Part shown: positions 40,717-49,177 of the stretch, piece by piece | Layout of the letters: each line of letters opens with the position of its first letter | Numbering within the stretch: position 1 is the first letter of the stretch | Assembly (NCBI RefSeq): GCF_002352765.1 | Contig: NZ_KZ293963.1 | Span: forward strand, 2,378,368 to 2,442,367 | Reading direction: 5' to 3' | Length of the DNA: 64,000 nt | DNA from: Alteribacter populi | GTDB lineage: Bacteria; Bacillota; Bacilli; Bacillales; Salisediminibacteriaceae | Made by a program: the position numbers and the translations under genes | The notes under the pieces: generated by a model | What the model saw: the letters and a program-made list of their open reading frames with translations, nothing else | Databases searched by the model: none | What the model was told of the DNA's origin: nothing

Positions 40717-41601
40717 TTATACCTGTTGCTTACTCGTATCGACCTTGTCCACTAGTGTCGTAGCAAGCTCTTTTTCCCGCTGGTTCAATTCTTTGAATGG
40801 AAACTTCATAAAACCAGCTTCTATCCCTTTTTCTTTTAGTACATGCTTGATTGTTTGATAGACACCTAATTCTAGAAGAGTGTCAATAATGTCATTCATT
40901 TGGAGCTGCATTTGGTGAGCTTGCTCCAATTCTTTTTCCTCAAGAAGCTTGTAAATTTTTTTTGCCTCAAGACCGATTATGTTATAGGTACTCCCTATTG
41001 CACCATCCGCTCCAGACTCAGCAAATTGAAAAACCATATCATCAGAACCGCTATAAAATACCTTGTCTGAATATGCGCTTTTCAGCTTGGACAATTTGGC
41101 CAGATCCACATCGGTGTACTTCACACCCATGACATGATCGATTGCGAGCAGTTCACCGTATTGTTCAATCGTAAATTGTGCACCAGTGAAAGCAGGGTTC
41201 GAGTAAATGAGCATTGAATGATTCGTTTCTCTCGTAAGCCGCTCGTAATAATTCTTGATCTCTTCAAAACTAAATTTATAGTAATAAGGGGTGATCGCAG
41301 ATAATGCATCATAACCCAATTCCTTACACTCTTTACCTAATCGAATCGCCTCATCAATATCAAGCGAGCCAATTTGGGCGATGAGCATGACGTGATCCTT
41401 CGCTTCATCTTTGACAATTTGAAACACATCTCGCTTTGTCGCTTCATTCATAAGAAAGCTTTCTCCTGTCGACCCTCCTATATATAAGCCGTCGACCTTC
41501 ATCTCATCAATATTATAGCGAACAAGCTGACGCAATCCGCTTTCATTCAATTGTCCTTTTTCATCAAAAGGAGTGAGTAATGCCGTGATAATTTTCTTCA
41601 T
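40717..41601 (-). CDS. nanA: N-acetylneuraminate lyase
   Basis: Class I aldolase of 294 residues splitting sialic acid into pyruvate and ManNAc. It has the pyruvate-binding loop YIGGSTGESFLMNEA (~residue 40), the Tyr in LIYSNPAFTG (~133), and the Schiff-base Lys in VMGVKYTDVDLAKL (~160). AGGAGGG precedes the ATG. First gene of the minus-strand nan operon (nanA-nanE-siaP-siaQ-siaM-nanK), it stands behind a promoter with a cre site and an inverted-repeat operator shared with the sialidase gene. Confidence 0.96.
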   Translation of the reverse strand: MKKIITALLTPFDEKGQLNESGLRQLVRYNIDEMKVDGLYIGGSTGESFLMNEATKRDVFQIVKDEAKDHVMLIAQIGSLDIDEAIRLGKECKELGYDALSAITPYYYKFSFEEIKNYYERLTRETNHSMLIYSNPAFTGAQFTIEQYGELLAIDHVMGVKYTDVDLAKLSKLKSAYSDKVFYSGSDDMVFQFAESGADGAIGSTYNIIGLEAKKIYKLLEEKELEQAHQMQLQMNDIIDTLLELGVYQTIKHVLKEKGIEAGFMKFPFKELNQREKELATTLVDKVDTSKQQV

Positions 41602-41614
41602 ATAGACCCTCCTA

Positions 41615-41630
41615 ATTTAAGCGCTTTCAA
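41615..41630 (-). promoter_or_regulatory. cre site of the nan operon
   Basis: TGAAAGCGCTTAAA (minus strand) matches the CcpA consensus at 13 of 14 positions. It lies just downstream of the nanA -10 box, over the expected start of transcription. Confidence 0.7.
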
Positions 41631-41642
41631 TTATTGTCTAAA

Positions 41643-41671
41643 TATTATCAAAAAGGATATAACTAGTCAAC
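41643..41671 (-). promoter_or_regulatory. nanA promoter
   Basis: Minus strand: TTGACT (41671-41666), a 17-base spacer and TAATAT (41648-41643), with the start codon about 40 bp further on. Confidence 0.75.
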
Positions 41672-41686
41672 ATGTATTTATATTTT

Positions 41687-41701
41687 GGAGCAAAACTCCA
41701 T
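41687..41701. promoter_or_regulatory. Inverted-repeat operator in the nanA / rpiR-type divergent region
   Basis: TGGAGCAAAACTCCA (arms TGGAG/CTCCA). It lies exactly 15 bp upstream of the nanA -35 box and upstream of a TACAAT -10 (41712) that could serve the regulator gene. An almost identical site precedes the sialidase gene. It is probably bound by the adjacent RpiR-type protein. Confidence 0.7.
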
Positions 41702-41784
41702 AATTAATGATACAATAAACTTCACAAGAATATTCCACTCATGTACCATGAAATTAACTTATCAAACGGCAAAGGGTGTTTAAC

Positions 41785-42636
41785 GTGACACAAACGGAGG
41801 AGTTATTTGGAGGAAATCAACCTAGACTTACAGTTTTAATGGAAAAAAACAGAACGTCTTTTACCAAGTCCGAAAAAAAAGTATACGCATACGTTCTTGA
41901 TCATTTTGAAGATGTTATTTATCAGTCACTCACTGAAATTGCTCTCGCTTGCAAAACCGGAGAATCAACGGTACTGAGGTTTTGCAGGAAAATAGGCTAT
42001 AAAGGCTACCAAGATTTCAAGTTTGCTCTCGCACAAGAATTGGCCTCATCTCAAAAGACAGATCAAGATGAAACGTTCATTGATAAAGTAAAGAATAATA
42101 TGGTACAAGCGATCGAGAATACAGAACAGCTAGTCGATATTAACGAGTTGGAAAAAAGTATTGACCTAATAGCAGACAGAAATGACATTGTTGTCTTTGG
42201 CATCTCTTCATCTGGAATCGCCGGACTCGACATGCAAAACCGCTTGATGAGGATTGGTAAAAATATCGAAGTGATTACGGATTCTCATATGCAAGTCGTT
42301 CGAACAGTTTCAATGAATGACCAATCAATCGTGATTGCCATCAGTTTAACAGGCAGCACCAAAGATACGGTAGATGCCGTAAAGCATGCCAAAGAAAACA
42401 ATGCAAAGGTCATCGCTATTACCAATTATACAAACTCACCCTTAACAAAATATTCCGATCACGTACTCTTGACATCAGCAAAAGAGAACCCCTTAGACAG
42501 CGGTTCTCTCGTGTCAAAAGTCTCACAATTGTTTATCATCGACCTCCTATGTACCGGCATCACGATGAAAATATACGACCAAGCAAAAATAAACAAAGAG
42601 CAAGTAGCCGAAGTCATATCCAGTAAGTTGTATTAG
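41785..42636 (+). CDS. RpiR/MurR-family regulator (HTH + SIS), probable sialic acid regulator
   Basis: Transcription factor of about 283 residues. The N-terminal RpiR HTH covers residues ~10-85 (FTKSEKKVYAYVLDH; SLTEIALACKTGESTVLRFC). A SIS sugar-phosphate isomerase-like domain at ~120-260 (IVVFGISSSGIAGLDMQNR; VIAISLTGSTKDTVDAVKHA) would sense a phosphosugar such as ManNAc-6-P or GlcNAc-6-P. GTG 41785 is chosen because AAAGGG lies 8 bases upstream; GTG 41776 is inside that site. It is divergent from nanA and upstream of the sialidase gene. Its TAG stop shares its G with the first base of a REP palindrome. Confidence 0.92.
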   Translation: MTQTEELFGGNQPRLTVLMEKNRTSFTKSEKKVYAYVLDHFEDVIYQSLTEIALACKTGESTVLRFCRKIGYKGYQDFKFALAQELASSQKTDQDETFIDKVKNNMVQAIENTEQLVDINELEKSIDLIADRNDIVVFGISSSGIAGLDMQNRLMRIGKNIEVITDSHMQVVRTVSMNDQSIVIAISLTGSTKDTVDAVKHAKENNAKVIAITNYTNSPLTKYSDHVLLTSAKENPLDSGSLVSKVSQLFIIDLLCTGITMKIYDQAKINKEQVAEVISSKLY

Positions 42637-42687
42637 GTGCCTGACCCCCACCGCTGCGCAGCATTAACGCGGCGGGGGGCAGGCACC
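42636..42687 (+). repeat. REP palindrome (copy 10), at the regulator stop codon
   Basis: Full copy, arms CCCCCACCGC / GCGGCGGGGGG, loop TGCGCAGCATTAAC. It begins on the last base of the regulator's stop codon and is followed by TTTTTTT on the plus strand, so it forms a convincing rho-independent terminator for that gene. Confidence 0.95.
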
Positions 42688-42704
42688 TTTTTTAGTGCTT
42701 TGTG

Positions 42705-42718
42705 TGGAGTTTACTCCA
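42705..42718. promoter_or_regulatory. Inverted-repeat operator upstream of the sialidase gene
   Basis: Perfect palindrome TGGAGTTTACTCCA. Its end is 15 bp before TTGACT (42734), the same spacing as at nanA. It is a candidate site for the RpiR-type regulator. Confidence 0.7.
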
Positions 42719-42733
42719 TTTTGTTATTTTTTA

Positions 42734-42768
42734 TTGACTCGTTATTGTCAAAAGTGATACCGTTTACA
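42734..42768 (+). promoter_or_regulatory. Sialidase promoter region with cre site
   Basis: TTGACT (42734-42739) is the probable -35. The -10 is weak (TACCGT with 18-base spacing). TGATACCGTTTACA (42755-42768) matches the cre consensus at 12 of 14 positions and overlaps the -10, so CcpA would block initiation. Confidence 0.5.
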
Positions 42769-42863
42769 TTGATAGTTTTCAGAATATTTACTCATATGAT
42801 TAGAGAGGGGGATCGTAGCTGGATTTAATGCACGGCCACTTTACTTAACTTGGAGGGAAATCA

Positions 42864-45275
42864 ATGAAGTCAAAAACAAAGCTATGCTCGTTACTTGTTC
42901 TACTCTTTTTAGTTCCCCTGTTTTCCGTGAAAGGTTTGACGGATGTAAGCGCAAGTGATGATCATACGAATCCATTACTAAAAGTTGAAAACAAGCAAAT
43001 TTCCGCTGGTGAAAACGTTGATTTGGATGAATACGCTGATGAACTTAGTGAACTAGAAGAGGGGACCATCATTGTTCGCTTCCGTTATACTGGCTCCTCC
43101 TTTATGTCATTATTCTCACTGAGTAACAACACGCTTCCAAACGGCCATTTCCACTTATACATTTCCCCAGGGGCAATTGGAAGTGAAAATCGTTACCAAG
43201 GACCTGACTATCCAGATAGCAACACGCATATCCAATCCGGTTCTGTGTCATTAAACGAGGATCAAGTTCACACGCTTGCGATGGTTGTCGATCAAGATGA
43301 AGGCTACAAGTATTTTTTAAACGGCGAAATGGTTCATATCGATTCTAACTCCCCTGTTAAATTCTTAAACAACATCTATGCTCCAAATAGCGCTAAATTA
43401 GGAAAAACCGAGCGCTCTACAGGAAACGAGTACCTGTTCAATGGAGACATTGATTTTGCTAAAATCTATTTTGAACCTCTTGGTGATGATTACTTAAAGG
43501 ATGTCACGGGTGAAACAAAATCAGAAGTAATTGAAACACCAATGCCTGATGATGCCTATGTCTCGGATCCATCCACCATCTTTTATCCTGGGTTTATGGA
43601 CTCTAATAATTACAGAATTCCCTCTCTATATTATACGAAGCAAGGGACTCTTCTGGCAGGGATTGACCGGAGAGTAAATCATGGTGGGGACTCTCCTAAT
43701 GATATTCACGCTGCCTTAAGAAGAAGTTTTGACCAAGGTGAAACTTGGGAGGAAGACGGGATCATTATTAATGCCTACCCGGACGAAGCATCCAACATCG
43801 ATTTATCTTTTTTACAAGACAAATCAAGTGAACGCATTTTTGCTCTCGTTGATGGCTTTCCAGATGGCGCGGGTTTGATGGGTGGCTTTGGAAACAATGC
43901 GTATAAAGGAACGGGGTTTGTAGAAATCGATGGCGAGTACTATATGTATTTACTTGACGAAGAAGAAAAACAGTACACAATTCGCGAAGAAGGTGTCGTC
44001 TATGATGAAGACGGTGAGCCGACCAATTATACTGTCGACAAACGTCGCAACCTTTATGTAGATGGTGAAAAAATCGATCACATTTTCAGTGAAACGACTC
44101 CTTTAAAACCACATAAAACCTCTTATCTTGAGCTTTATTACAGTGATGATGAAGGAGAAAACTGGACAGGACCTGTTGATTTAAACGCGCAAACAAAAGA
44201 AGAATGGATGATCTTTTTAGGAGTAGGCCCAGGGAACGGAATCCAGTTAACAGAAGGGGAGCATGAAGGCCGCTTAATTTTCCCAACTTACTTTCTAAAT
44301 GATAACAACAGACAAGCAAGTGCTGTCATCTACAGTGACGACAATGGTGAAACTTGGCACCGAAGTGAATCTCCTAATGAAGGCAGAGTATTAGAAAACG
44401 GAGAGACGATCAATGAAAAAGATTTTACAAACTCTGACCATGAGATTACAGAAGCTCAAGTTGTTGAAATGCCTAACGGACAGCTGAAAATGTTCATGAG
44501 AAACTATTCTGGATACGCTCAGATTGCAACAAGCTTTGATGGTGGAGAAACTTGGCACGAAGAAGTCGAAACCGAGGAAGCATTAGTTGCCCCATACAGT
44601 CAAATGTCTGCGATTCGCTATGATGGACAAATTGATGGGAAAGAAGCTGTTATTTTCTCAAGCGCGAATCACCCGACAAACAGAGTCAACGGAACCGTTC
44701 GCGTAGGCCTCATTGATGAAGATGGAACCTACGAAAATGGGGAAACAAATTATCAATTAGAGTGGCGTTATGAGCAGCTTGTTAAAGAAGGGGCATATGG
44801 TTATTCAAGTTTGACCAATTTAGCTGATGGAGATATTGGTCTCTTTTACGAAGGTACGGCGAATACGGAAATGGACTTCATCAAGTTCAACACGCCATTT
44901 CTGAAGTGGGATCGTGAAGCAGACATCCCTGATCCCGAAATCGAAGCGGTCTCCCTGCTCCTTTCAGAGTCAAACGTCTATCAGCCTGGTGACAAAATCC
45001 AAGTCGAAATTGAGTTCAATGATTTTGTGATGCTCTCCGGTAACCGCTCAATCCAAGGCACGATCGCAGGACACGATTTAACATTTGACCTATTGAGTCA
45101 TCATGCACATGAACAATTCGTATTCGAAACCACACTCCCAGACCTCCCCCCAAGAGCATACTCATTAGCATTAACACTACCTGACAACCTCAATATCTAT
45201 AATGTATTTGGAAATCAACTAACAAATAAAAACGCTTTAATAGAGTTCGACACCAAAGTTCGAATTCGAAAATAA
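42864..45275 (+). CDS. Secreted GH33 sialidase with N-terminal lectin-like domain
   Basis: Exported exo-sialidase of 803 residues that releases sialic acid from glycoconjugates. Signal peptide MKSKTKLCSLLVLLFLVPLF; residues ~40-215 are a beta-sandwich of the CBM40/concanavalin type (GTIIVRFRYTG; LGKTERSTGNEYLFNGDIDF). The catalytic six-blade propeller starts with YRIPSLYYTKQGTLLAG (RIP motif, ~250). Four Asp boxes follow: SFDQGETW (~290), YSDDEGENW (~425), YSDDNGETW (~490), SFDGGETW (~556). The insert around residues 340-410 (VDKRRNLYVDGEKID) is typical of NanI/NanB-type enzymes. A ~100-residue beta domain ends the chain. No LPxTG anchor. GGAGGG precedes the ATG. A REP hairpin starts two bases past the stop. 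Confidence 0.94.
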   Translation: MKSKTKLCSLLVLLFLVPLFSVKGLTDVSASDDHTNPLLKVENKQISAGENVDLDEYADELSELEEGTIIVRFRYTGSSFMSLFSLSNNTLPNGHFHLYISPGAIGSENRYQGPDYPDSNTHIQSGSVSLNEDQVHTLAMVVDQDEGYKYFLNGEMVHIDSNSPVKFLNNIYAPNSAKLGKTERSTGNEYLFNGDIDFAKIYFEPLGDDYLKDVTGETKSEVIETPMPDDAYVSDPSTIFYPGFMDSNNYRIPSLYYTKQGTLLAGIDRRVNHGGDSPNDIHAALRRSFDQGETWEEDGIIINAYPDEASNIDLSFLQDKSSERIFALVDGFPDGAGLMGGFGNNAYKGTGFVEIDGEYYMYLLDEEEKQYTIREEGVVYDEDGEPTNYTVDKRRNLYVDGEKIDHIFSETTPLKPHKTSYLELYYSDDEGENWTGPVDLNAQTKEEWMIFLGVGPGNGIQLTEGEHEGRLIFPTYFLNDNNRQASAVIYSDDNGETWHRSESPNEGRVLENGETINEKDFTNSDHEITEAQVVEMPNGQLKMFMRNYSGYAQIATSFDGGETWHEEVETEEALVAPYSQMSAIRYDGQIDGKEAVIFSSANHPTNRVNGTVRVGLIDEDGTYENGETNYQLEWRYEQLVKEGAYGYSSLTNLADGDIGLFYEGTANTEMDFIKFNTPFLKWDREADIPDPEIEAVSLLLSESNVYQPGDKIQVEIEFNDFVMLSGNRSIQGTIAGHDLTFDLLSHHAHEQFVFETTLPDLPPRAYSLALTLPDNLNIYNVFGNQLTNKNALIEFDTKVRIRK

Positions 45276-45277
45276 AA

Positions 45278-45329
45278 GGTGCCTGACCCCCACCGCTGCG
45301 CAGCATTAACGCAGTGGGGGTCAGGCACC
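45278..45329 (+). repeat. REP palindrome (copy 11), after the sialidase gene
   Basis: Full copy, arms CCCCCACCGC / GCAGTGGGGG, loop TGCGCAGCATTAAC, starting two bases after the sialidase TAA. It is nearly identical to copy 12. Confidence 0.95.
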
Positions 45330-45360
45330 TTCAAAGAAAGACCCCTACAAAACAATACTG

Positions 45361-45660
45361 TTAGTTTATCGTTACGTCATTCAATGATGGGTGGAGCCAG
45401 AATCCTTCTACTCCATCGCCAACAGCAGCTACATATTCTGCGTGTCTTAGTAAGACCATGGGTGCATCATCTACTACAATTTCTTGCATTTGGTTATATA
45501 ATTCAATTCGTTTATCTTGATCACTTTCTCGTCTTGCCTATTCGATGAGGTCATCTACTTCTGGGTTTTCATAAAAAGAACGGTTTCCTGCATCACCATG
45601 TCTTCCTGACTTTTTGAGGATCAATACCATCTCCACCGACGACTCCGTCATTTGAAAAAA
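45361..45660 (-). pseudogene. C-terminal remnant of a peptide/nickel ABC transporter binding protein (OppA type)
   Basis: The minus strand reads HGDAGNRSFYENPEVDDLIE, a TAG, ARRESDQDKRIELYNQMQEI, VVDDAPMVLLRHAEYVAAVG, DGVEGFWLHPSLNDVTIN and TAA at 45361-45363. This is the end of a family-5 oligopeptide-binding protein (NPEVDxLIxxAR...DAP...GFWxHP). Upstream a short out-of-frame part reads NDGVVGGDGIDPQKVRK. The internal stop (45538-45540), frameshift and missing ~85% of the gene make it a pseudogene fragment. Confidence 0.8.
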
Positions 45661-45712
45661 GGCTCACCTTTAGAGGGTGTATTATGAAATGACTTATTCA
45701 CATCTGAACATA

Positions 45713-45754
45713 AAAAACAGAGCCACTGTCACAACATCATACGGCTCTGTTTTT
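45713..45754. terminator. Bidirectional terminator beside ggt
   Basis: AAAAACAGAGCC pairs with GGCTCTGTTTTT, giving a hairpin with A and T runs on both sides. It lies 12 bp beyond the ggt stop codon (minus strand). Confidence 0.85.
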
Positions 45755-45765
45755 CGCTTCTTATT

Positions 45766-47547
45766 TTATTCTTTTCCACCTCCGCCTTTACCAGGCCTGT
45801 TAATGCCAATAGCAGATCCTTCTCTGCGCTCATCGGCGACGCCATAATATTCGCCTGTTTCATAGTCTATTAAAATCGTTTGTACGTTTCCTACAAGATT
45901 CGAAGTTGACTGCAGCCGGTGCCCCATATCGGTCATTTGCCCTCGCACATCTGCAGGTACTCCATCTTCCCACCACGTTTCGGTTGTGTGAGTATTATAA
46001 ATACGCGGCTCCTGAACCGCTTCCTCAAGATCCATACCGTACTCAGCGATATTAAGGAACACTTGGAGCACAGCTGTTATAATTCTTGGTCCACCAGGTG
46101 AACCGAGCGTCAATACTGGCTTCCCATCCTCAAGTACCATCGTAGGAGTCATGCTACTTAGAGGACGTTTGTTAGGCTGAACTTCATTTGCCCCGCCTGG
46201 TCTCGCATCAAAATCGGTTAATTCATTGTTAAGCATGATTCCGTGTCCGGGAACCATAATACCTGAACCAAATACTTGCTCTATCGTACTTGTGTAAGAT
46301 ACAACATTCCCCCACCGGTCAGCAACAGTAAAGTGAGTCGTTTCCCCTGGTTGACTGTCTACATCATGTTCAGAAGCTTCCACTTCGTAGTCTGCAGACC
46401 CCGTTTCATAGCTCCACGGATCTCCTGGTTGTATATCAGCCATGACAGAATCGAGTGAGATCAGTGAACTTCTTTCTTCAATATATTCTGGGTGAAGGAG
46501 CCCATTTACCGGTACATCAATGAATTCAGGGTCGCCTGCGTAGGCTGCTCTATCTGCATAGGCTAACCTCATCGCTTCAGACAGTAAATGGTATTTTTCA
46601 ACAGAACGCACATCATATTGTCCCAAATCAAAGTCTTCTAAGATTTTTAGCATTTGGATGAGGAATGTACCACCTGAGCTTGGTGGTGGCATACTCGCAA
46701 TTGAATAATCTTTATAGTTTCCATACACTGCATCATCAATTGTCAGATCATAATTAGCAAGATCCTCTGCAGTCATGGTCCCGCCGAATTCTTGTACAGT
46801 ATCAGCAATCGCCTCGGCAATTTCACCTTGGTAAAAAGCATCGTTTCCATGGGTGCGAACCTTTTTTAGAGTATCTGCTAAATCCGACTGCACGAGTAAG
46901 TCTCCTTCATGAATAGGCTCACCATTTGGTAAAAATACATCTGCAGCCGCTGTTAAGGAGAGCTTTTCTTCATTACTTCTAATAGCCTGAGCAAGCTGTC
47001 CATCGACCTCAAAGCCCTTTTCGGCAAGCTGAACAGCAGGTGTAATCAACTGCTGCCGTGGCCTTGAACCCCACCGGTCAAGTGCTTCCTCAAGACTTTT
47101 CAGTGTACCTGGAACACCGACAGAAGTGCCGTGTCTTACCCTCTGTTGAAATGGAATAACATTCCCCTCTTCATCGAGGAACATATCCGGTGTTGCTCCT
47201 GCTGGTGCTCTTTCTCGACTGTTTACAATCGTAACATCCTCTGAATCAGCATCATAAACCATCATAAAACCGCCGCCACCAATCCCTGACATCATCGGTT
47301 CCACAACGTTTAGTGCGTATTGAATAGCAACCGCGGCATCAACCGCATTTCCACCTTTATTAAGTATATCTGCTCCAACCTCGGATGCAATAGGATGAGA
47401 GGTTGAAACCATCCCATCTGTGCCTGTAGCTACAGAATCAACATCCCCGTCATATTTTTTTGCACTTGTATAAAACGGGCTTATCGCAACCAACAAAGAA
47501 AAAATAGTCAATACGGAAACCATCCTGATCAAATTTCTGTGTTTCAT
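45766..47547 (-). CDS. ggt: Secreted gamma-glutamyltransferase
   Basis: Exported N-terminal-nucleophile enzyme of 593 residues that cleaves gamma-glutamyl bonds (glutathione, poly-gamma-glutamate). Signal peptide MIRMVSVL-type segment, residues ~8-30. The large-subunit motif is MSGIGGGGFMMVYD. Autocleavage occurs before the nucleophile Thr in GETTHFTVADRWGNVVSYT (about Thr403), and the small subunit contains PLSSMTPTMV and GSPGGPRIITAVLQ. It stands alone with its own terminator; a REP copy separates it from the GABA permease gene upstream. Confidence 0.94.
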   Translation of the reverse strand: MKHRNLIRMVSVLTIFSLLVAISPFYTSAKKYDGDVDSVATGTDGMVSTSHPIASEVGADILNKGGNAVDAAVAIQYALNVVEPMMSGIGGGGFMMVYDADSEDVTIVNSRERAPAGATPDMFLDEEGNVIPFQQRVRHGTSVGVPGTLKSLEEALDRWGSRPRQQLITPAVQLAEKGFEVDGQLAQAIRSNEEKLSLTAAADVFLPNGEPIHEGDLLVQSDLADTLKKVRTHGNDAFYQGEIAEAIADTVQEFGGTMTAEDLANYDLTIDDAVYGNYKDYSIASMPPPSSGGTFLIQMLKILEDFDLGQYDVRSVEKYHLLSEAMRLAYADRAAYAGDPEFIDVPVNGLLHPEYIEERSSLISLDSVMADIQPGDPWSYETGSADYEVEASEHDVDSQPGETTHFTVADRWGNVVSYTSTIEQVFGSGIMVPGHGIMLNNELTDFDARPGGANEVQPNKRPLSSMTPTMVLEDGKPVLTLGSPGGPRIITAVLQVFLNIAEYGMDLEEAVQEPRIYNTHTTETWWEDGVPADVRGQMTDMGHRLQSTSNLVGNVQTILIDYETGEYYGVADERREGSAIGINRPGKGGGGKE

Positions 47548-47676
47548 AGATTCGCCTCCTAAAAAATAATATAACTATCTATTCATTCAAAAATCCCTTC
47601 TATCCCTCTATAAAAAACAAAATTCACCTACTATTCATAACATTAACACTTTTAATAGGGGTTGAATAGTAAAAGA

Positions 47677-47728
47677 GGTGCCTGACCCCCACCGCTGCGC
47701 AGCATTAACGCAGTGGGGGTCAGGCACC
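47677..47728 (+). repeat. REP palindrome (copy 12)
   Basis: Full copy, arms CCCCCACCGC / GCAGTGGGGG, loop TGCGCAGCATTAAC. It starts two bases past the stop of the minus-strand APC permease gene and may end the gab transcript. Confidence 0.95.
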
Positions 47729-47730
47729 TT

Positions 47731-49128
47731 TTACATTTGTACGTTTTGTTTCGTTTCTGTTACATCGTCCTTGTACTTCCCTCTCGTCATTTGAACAAAG
47801 AAATAGAATCCAATGAGGAACCAACCACCAAAAATGACCCATTCCGGGCCTGACAATGCAGCCGGCATTCCTGGTAAATAAATAACTATAAATCCGATGC
47901 TTAAGATCAGCGCAATCCAGCCAACGATTGACGTTTTACCAGCGACATAAGGTCTTTCCATTTGCGGATTTCTTTTTCGCAGGAGTATAAACGCAATGGC
48001 AACAAATAGGTAGGCAATCACAATTGCCGGGCCACCACTTTCAACAAACCATACTAACGCAGGCCGACCAAGTAGCGGGCTAAGGACCGCTATTGCACCA
48101 ATAAATAGGATCGTATTGGAAGGCGTGTTATACTTCGGATGAAGTCGTCCAAACCAGCGAGGAAGCATTCCTGACTGTGCCATCGCATACATCACGCGAC
48201 TCCCACCGATGATAAATGCGTTCCAGCTCGTCATGATTCCTGCCACTCCACCGATGACTAGTAAATTTCCGAAAAACGAGGAGCTGAATATAACCGTCAT
48301 CGCATCAGCGGTTGCTAATTGCGTCGTAGAAAGTGCAGTTGTATTCAACGCTAACGAAACACCAATTGCAATCATAATATAAAACACAATTGCACAAACA
48401 ACGGACAAAATTAGTAATTTTCCGATATCTCTACGTGGAATATTTGCTTCTTCTGCTGTTTGTGGAATGACATCAAACCCTATGAATAGGAAGGGGACCA
48501 TGATCAAAACAGCCATGATGCCACTAGCGCCACCTATGAAAAGTGGTTGGAAATTCGCACTATCACCGCCAATAGCCGAACCGAAAATTAACATTAATCC
48601 AATTAACACTATACTAACAGTTAAAATAACTTGAACCTTTGCTGCTGGTTTTAATCCAAAATAGTTAATGGCGGTAACAAATAATGAGCCACCTACACCT
48701 ACTAAAACCCAAGATGCATAGACATCCCATCCACCAATCGACCACATATACCCAACTTGATAATTTGGGAAAATATACTCAATAACAGTAGGAAGAGCCA
48801 CCGCTTCAAAAGCAACCACCGATACATAGCCTAACGTAATTGACCATGAGGCAATGAAGGCTGCCTTATCTCCCATGGCACGATGTACATAAGCGTGTTC
48901 TCCACCCACTTTCGGCATTGCAGAAGCTAACTCAGCATATGTAAGGCCCACAAATGTAACCAAAAGACCACCTATCATAAAAGCAATGACTGTTCCAAGA
49001 GAGCCGGCAGATGTAAGCCAGCTTTCCGATAACACAACCCACCCCCACCCAAGCATGGCGCCGATGGAAAGAACAAATACATCTAAACGAGATAAAACTT
49101 TCGTTAATTCTTGTTTTTGTTTAGGCAT
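47731..49128 (-). CDS. APC-family amino acid permease (probable GABA uptake)
   Basis: Membrane transporter of 465 residues with about 12 spans. APC features: SIGAMLGWGWVVLSESWLTS in span 1, GLTYAELASAMPKVGGEHAY after span 2, and PFLFIGFDVIPQTAEEANIP mid-protein. ATG 49128 is chosen because AGGGGG lies 7 bases upstream; ATG 49134 would be too close. Placed directly behind gabT-gabD, it probably imports GABA or a related omega-amino acid (inference from context). No binding residues can be named. Confidence 0.88.
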   Translation of the reverse strand: MPKQKQELTKVLSRLDVFVLSIGAMLGWGWVVLSESWLTSAGSLGTVIAFMIGGLLVTFVGLTYAELASAMPKVGGEHAYVHRAMGDKAAFIASWSITLGYVSVVAFEAVALPTVIEYIFPNYQVGYMWSIGGWDVYASWVLVGVGGSLFVTAINYFGLKPAAKVQVILTVSIVLIGLMLIFGSAIGGDSANFQPLFIGGASGIMAVLIMVPFLFIGFDVIPQTAEEANIPRRDIGKLLILSVVCAIVFYIMIAIGVSLALNTTALSTTQLATADAMTVIFSSSFFGNLLVIGGVAGIMTSWNAFIIGGSRVMYAMAQSGMLPRWFGRLHPKYNTPSNTILFIGAIAVLSPLLGRPALVWFVESGGPAIVIAYLFVAIAFILLRKRNPQMERPYVAGKTSIVGWIALILSIGFIVIYLPGMPAALSGPEWVIFGGWFLIGFYFFVQMTRGKYKDDVTETKQNVQM

Positions 49129-49177
49129 TACCATTCCCCCTATTTAACACGCTACTTTCTCTCTATACTGTTAAAAA

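Noticed and set aside
42637..42828. 63-codon plus-strand ORF beginning in REP copy 10
   Set aside because: It starts with the repeat's own GTG and then runs through the terminator, operator and promoter of the sialidase gene.
45279..45548. 89-codon plus-strand ORF beginning in REP copy 11
   Set aside because: It is antisense to a clear oligopeptide-binding protein remnant and starts inside a repeat.
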